From Desulfotignum sp. (GTDB lineage: Bacteria > Desulfobacterota > Desulfobacteria > Desulfobacterales > Desulfobacteraceae): 64,000 bases of DNA. This document shows, piece after piece, positions 17,521 to 25,051 of the stretch. The notes under the pieces are model-generated. The model was given only the letters and a program-made list of their open reading frames with translations, made no database searches and had not been told where the DNA came from. How positions within the stretch are numbered: position 1 is the first letter of the stretch; every line of letters starts with the position of its first letter. The position numbers and the translations under genes are program-made. Location: assembly GCA_021737695.1 (NCBI GenBank), contig JAIPDL010000004.1, forward strand, positions 1-64,000. The letters are read 5' to 3'.

Positions 17521-18654
17521 TCAGTAGCCGGTCATCTCCAGGTATCCCAGGCCCTGGACATTGTTTCCGGTAAAGCGCATGGCCCCTTCCCAGTAAGCAA
17601 AGGCATGGGTATGCTCCTGGTGGTCGATCACCGGGGTCACGTGCAGGTCCAGGTCATGATCCGGGATCTGAATCCGCCAGCGGAGCGGATAGCGGATCCC
17701 CGTGTCCGGGCTTTTCCAGAAAGATTCCGGTGTCAGGGTCATGTCCGTTTCCGACAGGATCACATAGGTGCCGTCCGAAAGAGAGATGCTGCCGAAACCG
17801 AATCCGTTGGGAGTCCCGTCCGCTTTTCTGATCCGGCACACCATGAGGTCCCGGCCGTCTTCCATGTGGGCGGAAAACCAGTCCCATCCCTGGATGTCTT
17901 CTCCCAGCACCGTGGTGCTCCATTCATGGTCAAACCAGGAATGGCCTTCGACCTGAAACCGGTCCTCTCCGATGGCGATGGTGCCGTGGGTGAGAAGCCG
18001 GGGCAGGGAATAATAATAGGAAGCATTGCCTTTGCCCGGGCCTTTGGGGGAAAATCCCCGGTCCCCCTGGAAAATGGGGGGCTTGGTCTGTACCAGGGTG
18101 AATGACAGGGAGATGTCACTGGCTGCAGCTTCCATCACCAGGTTCGAACCCGTGGTATCGATCTGCTGGACCTGCCAGTCGTCCAGCCAGACAGTGAAGG
18201 GATCGGACCGGGTGCCGGCGATGTTCAGGCTTTGGCGGTTCATGCGGGAAAAGCTGTGGAACTGACGGTTCCGGGTGTCCGTAATTGCAAAATGGGCCAG
18301 GTACAGCTGCCGGGTCCGCCATTGAGACGTTCCTGTGACGGGATCACACGACAATGCCTGGCGGAAAAACGTGAGCTGATAACCGAAATGCCGGCCCGTG
18401 TCCGTGGTCAGGTTGCCCGTGTAGTACCACCATTCCGTGCGGAAGGTGTCGTGAGGTCCGGCATCCTCGGGAAACGTCAGGGGCCGGGGAGACATGACCC
18501 GGTCAAAGCAGTCCGTGCCCCGGGTTTCAGACAGGGCCTGGGCAATATCGATACGGTCTGAATCCTCCGGGGTGCAGCCCCAGAAACAAAGGACGGGCAT
18601 CAGGAGCAGCACGGAGACAAGCATGTGTATGGCAATGATGGACAGACGTTTCAT
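17521..18654 (-). CDS. AttH/CrtC-like lipocalin-domain lipoprotein
   Basis: 377 aa. A hydrophobic N-terminus ending at CFWGC suggests a lipoprotein. TEWWYYTGNL and GRHFGYQLTFFRQAL are the hallmark of the AttH/hydroxyneurosporene-synthase-like tandem lipocalin family; WFDHEWSTTVLG is a second conserved motif. Such proteins are commonly encoded with a MacB-like ABC pair (the attEFGH arrangement), exactly as here: ATPase, large permease, then this gene with a 2-bp gap. Carotenoid hydration is unlikely because no carotenoid gene is nearby. Confidence 0.85.
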   Translation of the reverse strand: MKRLSIIAIHMLVSVLLLMPVLCFWGCTPEDSDRIDIAQALSETRGTDCFDRVMSPRPLTFPEDAGPHDTFRTEWWYYTGNLTTDTGRHFGYQLTFFRQALSCDPVTGTSQWRTRQLYLAHFAITDTRNRQFHSFSRMNRQSLNIAGTRSDPFTVWLDDWQVQQIDTTGSNLVMEAAASDISLSFTLVQTKPPIFQGDRGFSPKGPGKGNASYYYSLPRLLTHGTIAIGEDRFQVEGHSWFDHEWSTTVLGEDIQGWDWFSAHMEDGRDLMVCRIRKADGTPNGFGFGSISLSDGTYVILSETDMTLTPESFWKSPDTGIRYPLRWRIQIPDHDLDLHVTPVIDHQEHTHAFAYWEGAMRFTGNNVQGLGYLEMTGY

Positions 18655-18656
18655 GG

Positions 18657-21185
18657 CTACTCCATATGAAGGGCTTGGGAAATCCGGGTCCGGCCGGCGG
18701 CCAGGGCCGGGAAAATGCCGGCAGCCAGGGCTGCTGCCGATGACAGCACCAGGGCCTGCACCAGAATTCCGGGAGACAGAATCATGTCATAGGTCCAACC
18801 AAAGGTCCGCTGGTTGATCACATGAATCAGGATCCAGGACAACGCAATGCCCAAGGGGATGGCCATGATCCCGGAGAGCAGGCCGTAGAAAAAACATTCA
18901 TGGATCAGCAGGCGCCGGACCTGGCCGGGCAGGGTGCCGCAGGCCCGCAGAATGCCGATCTCCCGGGTCCGTTCCAGGAGCAGGGCCATGACAGCATTTA
19001 AAATACCGGTCAACGCCACAATGGCCGTGAGCACCTGCAGGGCGGAAGTGATGACAAAGGTGTTGTCAAACACGGCAAGGATGCTCTGTTTGATATCTGT
19101 TCCGGACCGCAGCCGGATCAGCGATCCCGGCGGGAGCATCTGTTTGATGGTGTTTATCACGGGGGTGACGGACACTTCGTTTTCCAGAAACAGCTGCATG
19201 GCCGTGATGTCATCATGTCCCCAGTATCGGGCCATGGTCTCCCGGGACATCACCACCCGGCCTCCGCCCATGAAAAAATCCCGGAAAATACCGGCGATCT
19301 GAAAAGATATCGGCCCCTGGCGGGTTTCCAAGACCACAGCCGCACCTTGTTCCGGGGTCACCTGGTGCTGCCGGGCAAAGATTTCCGACACAAAAATCCA
19401 TCCGTTTTCCAGCAAAGCTCCCAGCGCCGGTTCCGGGGCCGCCGTCCAGGACCAGCGGTTTTTGGACTGATTCGACTGATAGGAAAACAGATGCACCTTG
19501 CCTGCGGCCCGGGAAAACACGGGATGAATGTTGTAGGCGGACACGGCAGCCACTTCCGGCAGACGGCTTATTTTTTCCACCAGTGCCGGGTCCAGGGACG
19601 GGTTTCGTTCATCTGCCGAAGACACGTGAACATGGCCCCCGATATGATCATCCACCCACTGGACAATGGACTGCCTGAAACTGCCGGTCATCACCCCGAT
19701 ACCGATGTAGACGGAAGTGACCACCATGAGAGAGGCCATGAGCACGCTGGTCTGGCGCAAAGACCGGGTAATGTTTCTCAACGCCATTTTTATCATGATT
19801 CCCAGCACACGGGAGCCGGCTGCCAGCAATACCCGGACCAGCATACGGATGATCAGGGGGGTTAAAAGGGCGGTCCCGAAAAAAATCATGAACAGGCCGG
19901 AAAAATCATACCCGGCATGGTCATGACCGGCCCGCATCAACAGCCCGGCAGCGGTGAGAATGATCAGGCCCAGGAGGAACAGGCCGGGAATCATCCGCTG
20001 GGACCGGTGTTCAGACACGGATTGGTGCATCAGGCTCACAGGCCGGGTACCGGCCGCGGCAAGAGCCGGGAAAAGACCGGCAATCAGGGACGTCCCAACA
20101 CCGGCCACCAGTCCTTTGGCAAGGGTGCCACCGGATATCTGGGTCTGACCCACGGTCAGGGTGAAATACATTTCCGACACCGTGGCCGTGACAGCCTGTA
20201 CGGCGGCTGTGCCCATCACAATCCCCAGCACCACCCCGCACACGGCACCGATCACAGCATACAGCATCACTTCCGCCATGACCGTGAAAAAAACGTCGTT
20301 CCGGGTGGTGCCCAGGGCCCGGAGGATGGCATGGAGCCGGTGGCGGCGGGAAACGGAAAAAGACACGGTGTTGTAAATCAGAAAAATGCCCATGAACAGG
20401 GCCAGCATGGAAAACGCGGTCAGGCTGTTTTCAAAGGATCGGGAAAGGCTTCGCACGGCAAGGTTCTGCTGGTCCGTTTCAACCAGAAACATGCCGTTTT
20501 CCAGGTGGGCCTGAATATCGGCGGCCGTGTCTTGGGATGACAAAATCAGGTCGATGCGGGTGATGTTATCTTTCATGTCCAGAATTTCCTGGGCCACAGA
20601 GATGTCTGTGACCATCAGGCCTTCCAGAACTAAATTGGATCGGGTGTCCCGGCCTTCCAGAAACCCGGCAAGGGTGACCGTGATCTGCCGGTCCCCCAGG
20701 GCGATGGTCAGGGGGCTGCCGATTTCCAGACCGAATGTTTCTGCATGGGTCCGGGCAATGAACACCCCGGATGATCCGGTCATGACAGCTGACAGGTCCC
20801 GGTTTTCCGATCCCAGGGGCAGGGTCCTGAAATGGGTTTCTGAAAACGGGTCCACCCCCATGAGCGTAAAGACCCGGTCTTCCAGTTCCGGGATTGTCAC
20901 ATGACGGGAAATCACGGGGGCGGATTCGTGGATGCCCAGCCGGGTCCGGATCATTGTGAACACGGCCTGGGGGATGTCCAGATCAGCGCCCAGGATCTGG
21001 TGGGTGGACCGGGATACCAGGGCCGTGGTGGACAGGTCAAAGGATTTTTCCACGGATGTTTTTGCAATGTCAATGGCCACGACCCCGGCCACGCCCATGG
21101 CAATGCCGAAAATCAGCAGCAGGGTCCGCAGCAGATGGCGCCGGTTGTGGCGCAGGCTGATGCGGATCAGTACGGGGCTAACCAT
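18657..21185 (-). CDS. large FtsX-type ABC transporter permease
   Basis: 842 aa. A duplicated FtsX layout: an N-terminal segment (about 15-35) and extracytoplasmic domain, a first three-helix block (about 255-385), a central pair (about 400-455), a second extracytoplasmic domain and a final three-helix block (about 715-835) with RTREIGILRACGTLPGQ. This is the AttF/AttG-type permease, probably for lipid or lipoprotein trafficking. It overlaps the ATPase gene by 8 bp. Confidence 0.9.
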   Translation of the reverse strand: MVSPVLIRISLRHNRRHLLRTLLLIFGIAMGVAGVVAIDIAKTSVEKSFDLSTTALVSRSTHQILGADLDIPQAVFTMIRTRLGIHESAPVISRHVTIPELEDRVFTLMGVDPFSETHFRTLPLGSENRDLSAVMTGSSGVFIARTHAETFGLEIGSPLTIALGDRQITVTLAGFLEGRDTRSNLVLEGLMVTDISVAQEILDMKDNITRIDLILSSQDTAADIQAHLENGMFLVETDQQNLAVRSLSRSFENSLTAFSMLALFMGIFLIYNTVSFSVSRRHRLHAILRALGTTRNDVFFTVMAEVMLYAVIGAVCGVVLGIVMGTAAVQAVTATVSEMYFTLTVGQTQISGGTLAKGLVAGVGTSLIAGLFPALAAAGTRPVSLMHQSVSEHRSQRMIPGLFLLGLIILTAAGLLMRAGHDHAGYDFSGLFMIFFGTALLTPLIIRMLVRVLLAAGSRVLGIMIKMALRNITRSLRQTSVLMASLMVVTSVYIGIGVMTGSFRQSIVQWVDDHIGGHVHVSSADERNPSLDPALVEKISRLPEVAAVSAYNIHPVFSRAAGKVHLFSYQSNQSKNRWSWTAAPEPALGALLENGWIFVSEIFARQHQVTPEQGAAVVLETRQGPISFQIAGIFRDFFMGGGRVVMSRETMARYWGHDDITAMQLFLENEVSVTPVINTIKQMLPPGSLIRLRSGTDIKQSILAVFDNTFVITSALQVLTAIVALTGILNAVMALLLERTREIGILRACGTLPGQVRRLLIHECFFYGLLSGIMAIPLGIALSWILIHVINQRTFGWTYDMILSPGILVQALVLSSAAALAAGIFPALAAGRTRISQALHME

Positions 21186-21879
21186 GGGTCTGTCCGGAAG
21201 GCATCTGTTTCAAGGAGGTCAGGGTCCGGTCAGCCACGGTAAACATCTGGTCGGCCCAGACCGCGGCATCCGGGCTGTGGGTCACCATGATCAGGGTCTT
21301 GTTCTGTTTGCGCACCAGATCTGAAATCATTTCCATGATGGTCCGGCCGGATTCCTGGTCCAGGTTGCCCGTGGGTTCGTCCGCCAGCACCAGATCCGGA
21401 TCATTCACCAGGGCTCTGACAATGGCGACCCGCTGCTGCTCCCCGCCGGACAGGGTTTCAGGAAAATCTTGGGCCCGGTCCCAGAGTCCCACCTGTTCCA
21501 GCAGGGCCTGGGCCCGGTTCCGGCAGGTTTTTTTAGCTGTTTTGTCCAGCTCCGCGATCAGTGTGACATTCTCCAGGACCGTCAACACGGGGATCAGGTT
21601 GAAAAACTGGTAGATGAACCCGATATGCCGTCGTCTGAACAATGTTCTGTTTGTGTCGGTCATGGTGTTGATGCACTGGTTACCCACCAGAATTTTTCCC
21701 TGGTCCGGCAGGTCGATACCGGATATCAGATTCAGCAGAGAACTTTTGCCCACCCCGCTTTTTCCCATGATCATGCAGACGCTGCCGGAGACAAACCGGG
21801 CCGATGTCCGGGAAAATATCGTTCTGCGGGTGCCGCTGTCATCAAAGGATTTATCAATTTCCAGCATTTGAACGTCCAC
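21178..21879 (-). CDS. ABC transporter ATP-binding protein (AttE/LolD-like)
   Basis: 233 aa from GTG (VDVQMLEIDKSFD) with GGGAGG four bases upstream; the ATG four codons later is the alternative. Walker A GKSGVGKSS (one Gly of the usual GPSGSGKST replaced by Lys), signature LSGGEQQRVAIVRAL, Walker [13 protein letters not shown], switch His in MVTHS. First gene of the exporter/AttH operon. Confidence 0.9.
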   Translation of the reverse strand: MDVQMLEIDKSFDDSGTRRTIFSRTSARFVSGSVCMIMGKSGVGKSSLLNLISGIDLPDQGKILVGNQCINTMTDTNRTLFRRRHIGFIYQFFNLIPVLTVLENVTLIAELDKTAKKTCRNRAQALLEQVGLWDRAQDFPETLSGGEQQRVAIVRALVNDPDLVLADEPTGNLDQESGRTIMEMISDLVRKQNKTLIMVTHSPDAAVWADQMFTVADRTLTSLKQMPSGQTHG

Positions 21880-22117
21880 AAATCCTCCCTTAAGAAAACA
21901 GGTGTTTGATTCAAATTTCCAAAAAAGGGCCGTGCCGGTATCAACAGCACTGGTTGCAATCATAAGCTGATTCAGCCCGGGACGTCAATGCCCGGGCGTA
22001 AAATCGGCCTTAAGCAAATATCCATGGCCTTGCATTGATCACATTGACATGACACACAATCAGGCTTAGTTTGATGGGACAGCTGAATGACAAATTCATG
22101 CATGGAGGACTCATATA

Positions 22118-23185
22118 ATGACATCACAGTTATTTTCACCATTCACGATCAAAAATAAAACAGTTAAAAACCGCATCGGTGTGGCACCCATGACAAGGAT
22201 GTCCGCTGCCGGCGACAGCATTCCCAGGGAAGATGTGCTGGCATTTTTAAAAACCCGGGCTGAAAACGGGGCCGGTATGGTGTATACCGAAGCCATTGTT
22301 ACTGATTATGAAAGCGCCCAGGGATATCCCGGCCAGGCCCGGATTTTAAATCAGGTCCAGGTGGATGCCTGGAAAAATGTAACGGATGCGATCCGGAGCC
22401 ACGGGGCCATGTCCATCTGTCAGGTGTTTCACTGCGGTCGGATGGCCTATGAAGGAATCAATCCGGCCAACCGGGTGATTGCTCCGAGTCCCGTGGCCCC
22501 GATGCAGGAAAATCCCATGACGGGCATGGCTTATCCCGTGCCCGAACCCATGTCCCGGTTTGACATGGATCATGTGATCAACGGATTTGTGGAAACGGCC
22601 AAAGGGGTGGTGGCCGCCGGATTTAACGGCCTGGAACTGCATTGTGCCCATGGCTATCTGCTCAGCCAGTTTCTGTCTTCCTATTCCAACCGGCGAACGG
22701 ATACCTACGGCGGGTCCATGGAAAATCGGTATCGTTTCATCCATGAGGTGATTCAGGCGGTCCGGCCCGTCATCCCCGAAGACTGCCTTCTGCTGGTGCG
22801 TATTTCCAACTGGGGGATTGCAGATATGGATGTGTCCCTGTTTTCAGACGTATCCGAGTGGCAGGCCATGGTCCAATTATTTTCCCGGGAACCCATTGAT
22901 GCCATTTCCGTTTCAACCTATGATTTTTCTGCGCCCGCCTTTGATACGGGCCGGAATATGGCTCAGATCACCCGGGATGTCACAGATCTGCCGTTGCTGA
23001 TCTGCGGCAGGATTCATGACCGGAAAACTGCGGAAGATGCGCTGAAACATGCGGATTTGGTCCTGTCCGGCAAATCCATGCTGCTGAATCCCGACTGGGT
23101 GGCGGATATTGAAGCAGATCGAGAACTGCCTTTGTATAAATCTGACGAAGCTGGCGTGGCATACACGACTACCCCGCTTCCCTGA
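22118..23185 (+). CDS. Old Yellow Enzyme family NADH:flavin oxidoreductase
   Basis: 355 aa TIM-barrel flavoprotein. KNRIGVAPMTRMSA at the N-terminus, QVFHCGRMA and ELHCAHGYLLSQFLS in the middle with the substrate-binding H..H pair as HCAH, then SNRRTDTYGGSMENRYRF and the phosphate-binding segment LLICGRI. Short form without the C-terminal Fe-S/FAD domains of 2,4-dienoyl-CoA reductase, so it is the OYE/YqjM-like reductase class (enones, quinones or xenobiotics). GGAGG nine bases upstream of the ATG. Convergent with the PAS-GAF gene. Confidence 0.92.
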   Translation: MTSQLFSPFTIKNKTVKNRIGVAPMTRMSAAGDSIPREDVLAFLKTRAENGAGMVYTEAIVTDYESAQGYPGQARILNQVQVDAWKNVTDAIRSHGAMSICQVFHCGRMAYEGINPANRVIAPSPVAPMQENPMTGMAYPVPEPMSRFDMDHVINGFVETAKGVVAAGFNGLELHCAHGYLLSQFLSSYSNRRTDTYGGSMENRYRFIHEVIQAVRPVIPEDCLLLVRISNWGIADMDVSLFSDVSEWQAMVQLFSREPIDAISVSTYDFSAPAFDTGRNMAQITRDVTDLPLLICGRIHDRKTAEDALKHADLVLSGKSMLLNPDWVADIEADRELPLYKSDEAGVAYTTTPLP

Positions 23186-23256
23186 CATCAAACAAGACAA
23201 AATTTGTGGACGTGGCCTATCCGGAAGTGTGGTAGGCAGAGATCCATCCGATTTTT

Positions 23257-24231
23257 TTATCCGGACAATTCCAGTTTCAACGCAATGGAATAGAGCTTTG
23301 CCAGCCGTGTGACCATTTTGACCATTTCCTGGGAATAAGGGGTTGCCGGATTGGCAAGGATCAGCAACTTTCGGGGTCGGTGGTTGACGGGCAACGGAAT
23401 CGCCAGAATGCCATGTATCGGAATATGGCCCACAAGGAATCCGGGTGCGGGGGAATCTTTCGGCGGCTGAGTGGTGAAAATCGGCTTTCCCGTGTTGACG
23501 GCTTTTCCCAGAGAGTCGTGAATACCGTCCCTGCCGTCCGGGGACAGGGTCAAGGTCAAAGACGCAAGACCGCATTTTTCCGGATAGACTTGTTCGAAAC
23601 CCAGTTGAACGGTCGAATGAGAGGTTTCGGAAATCCTGGCCATGAATGCGTTGGCGCTTTGGGTCAGGTCGGCAGCAGCGGTCAGCACGATCCGGGAGAT
23701 CCGGCTGTAATCCGGGTCCTGCTGGGTGATGGCATCCGTGATGGCATCCATTTCCCGGGTTACCCGCAGTTGCCAGCCCAGTTCTTTTTCTGTCTGTTTC
23801 TGGGTGGTGATGTCGGTGAAAATCAGGGACAGGGCCTGGTGATCTGAAAAATCGGTTTCCATCACAGATGCCTTGATCCAGGTTCTGCCGCTGACTGCCT
23901 GGATGCGCAGATTTACCTGGGAAGCGCTCTTCATATCCTGAAGACCGTACTCGCTTTTTTCCATGATTTTCAGGTCTTCAGGATCCAATAGCGTGAAAAA
24001 GTCTCTGCCGGTCAATTCCTGTTCGTCAAACCCCAGTATCCCCGCAGCCACCCGGTTGATATCCACAATCCTTCCTATTTTGTCCAGGGTGAGATACCCC
24101 ATGGGAAGAGAATCGTAATTCCATGGGCTGCGGTCCCTGAGAAAATCACACAAATCTGCCGATTCTTGTGACGGTGGCTTTCCGCTGGTCAGTGAATTGT
24201 TTTCCCAAAACTCCGGCATGCTGACAGTCAA
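23257..24231 (-). CDS. PAS-GAF sensory protein without output domain
   Basis: 324 aa. TTG start set by AGGAGG seven bases upstream. One PAS domain (about 47-155; GYLTLDKIGRIVDINRVAAGILG, FFTLLDPEDL) is followed by a GAF domain (about 165-322). No kinase, cyclase or DNA-binding domain follows. It is divergent from the peptide module and its 5' end faces that module's regulatory region. Confidence 0.82.
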   Translation of the reverse strand: MTVSMPEFWENNSLTSGKPPSQESADLCDFLRDRSPWNYDSLPMGYLTLDKIGRIVDINRVAAGILGFDEQELTGRDFFTLLDPEDLKIMEKSEYGLQDMKSASQVNLRIQAVSGRTWIKASVMETDFSDHQALSLIFTDITTQKQTEKELGWQLRVTREMDAITDAITQQDPDYSRISRIVLTAAADLTQSANAFMARISETSHSTVQLGFEQVYPEKCGLASLTLTLSPDGRDGIHDSLGKAVNTGKPIFTTQPPKDSPAPGFLVGHIPIHGILAIPLPVNHRPRKLLILANPATPYSQEMVKMVTRLAKLYSIALKLELSG

Positions 24232-24460
24232 TGGATAGCCTCCTGTGAATCCCCTTTTTCATTTGCAACAAATTTAAATGTCGCAAATAGTGTGCCGGAA
24301 CCCGTGGCAGGGTGCTTATATTGTAACTATCTGATTTCAATATAAATTTCTGTGTCGAACAAACGATCTGCAAAGCCAGGATTGCCCGGATTCATGGGCT
24401 GTTTTTCAGTGATCGTCAGGCATTTTTTCATAACCATTTGTAATCGTAAATAAAAGAAGC

Positions 24461-24614
24461 TGCACATAAAACTGGGCAATGTGCACAGATCTGTGTGCAA
24501 GGGGGTGGGTGGAGGTGGAGGGTTCCTGGCATAAACCCACCTTGTTTCCGGCGTTCAGATTTCCGGCTTCTGTTTTTCGTGCCACCTGAATCAGGTGCAC
24601 ATGAAGATGTGCAA
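24461..24614. promoter_or_regulatory. candidate activator (UAS) sites: two GTGCACA-N6-TGTGCAA dyads
   Basis: Two 20-bp dyads share identical arms: GTGCACA-GATCTG-TGTGCAA at 24481-24500 and GTGCACA-TGAAGA-TGTGCAA at 24595-24614. An additional half-site TGCACA lies at 24461. The second dyad overlaps a 15-bp palindrome CACCTGAATCAGGTG (24583-24597). They lie about 130 and 245 bp before the predicted sigma54 start site, the usual distance for NtrC-type enhancer elements. The NtrC-family gene at 28508 is the obvious candidate binder; this is inference. Confidence 0.65.
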
Positions 24615-24640
24615 ACCGGAAGAAAAAAAACAGAAGCCGG
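24563..24640. repeat. 15-bp perfect inverted repeat enclosing the proximal UAS
   Basis: CCGGCTTCTGTTTTT (24563-24577) is exactly complementary in inverse orientation to AAAAACAGAAGCCGG (24626-24640). The 48-bp interior contains the CACCTGAATCAGGTG palindrome and the proximal GTGCACA dyad. It could form a cruciform, or a long hairpin if transcribed. Confidence 0.8.
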
Positions 24641-24710
24641 TTGGGGTATTAAATAATTTTTTTCTTTTATTTAAATAGGTTATATAAAATTTTGATCGAT
24701 TTTTAAACCT

Positions 24711-24726
24711 GGTCCAGGCCTTGCTA
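24711..24726 (+). promoter_or_regulatory. sigma54 (-24/-12) promoter of the peptide gene
   Basis: CTGGTCCAGGCCTTGCTAT has GG and GC separated by exactly 10 bp with a TTGCT -12 element, matching the RpoN consensus TGGCAC-N5-TTGCA at the invariant positions. The predicted start is near 24735, about 55 bp before the small ORF. No good sigma70 promoter is seen between it and the ORF. Confidence 0.72.
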
Positions 24727-24790
24727 TGGGGTATAGGTAAAGATAATTGAAGGATGCAAATCATACCAAACCCCAAAAAGGAGACCTGAA

Positions 24791-24886
24791 ATGAAACATC
24801 TGTGGATCAACGTACTGGTTATCGGAACGATCGTAGCTGGATATGCATTGCCGGCACTGGCAGTAGGCGGAGGGGGACCTTATTAG
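24791..24886 (+). CDS. small exported peptide precursor (31 aa; mature VGGGGPY)
   Basis: Not in the ORF track because of its size. The ATG is preceded by AAAAAGGAGACCTGAA, a strong ribosome site seven bases away. The product has a basic start (MKHLW), a hydrophobic core and an ALA signal-peptidase I site at residues 22-24, leaving VGGGGPY as the predicted mature peptide. It sits between a sigma54 promoter with upstream dyads and a strong terminator, so it is a dedicated short transcript. Downstream lie an orphan peptide-binding lipoprotein, a histidine kinase and an NtrC-type regulator. I know of no described family with this tail. A signalling peptide is inferred; a small membrane or surface peptide is the alternative. 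Confidence 0.72.
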   Translation: MKHLWINVLVIGTIVAGYALPALAVGGGGPY

Positions 24887-24925
24887 TCATACAAATTAAT
24901 AAATAATTTGTACAGACAAATTCTG

Positions 24926-24967
24926 AAAACAGCGGCGCAGCCGGATAACGGCCGGGCCGCTGTTTTT
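24926..24967 (+). terminator. intrinsic terminator after the peptide gene
   Basis: AAAACAGCGGC pairs with GCCGCTGTTTTT around a loop that itself contains CCG/CGG. A second perfect hairpin AATTTGT-ACAG-ACAAATT precedes it at 24905-24922. This separates a high-level short mRNA from the binding-protein gene, which may be expressed by read-through. Confidence 0.85.
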
Positions 24968-25051
24968 ATGGACGTCTGGAAATCTTGCTTTCACGATTTT
25001 TGTGTGATAGTTTTTTTCTTCATAAAAAAATCGGTTGACAAGGGAGAGCAC

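Noticed and set aside
24406-24600. 64-aa minus-strand ORF in the regulatory region
   Set aside because: It overlaps the conserved dyads, lacks a credible ribosome site and has no recognisable features; the DNA here is better explained as regulatory.
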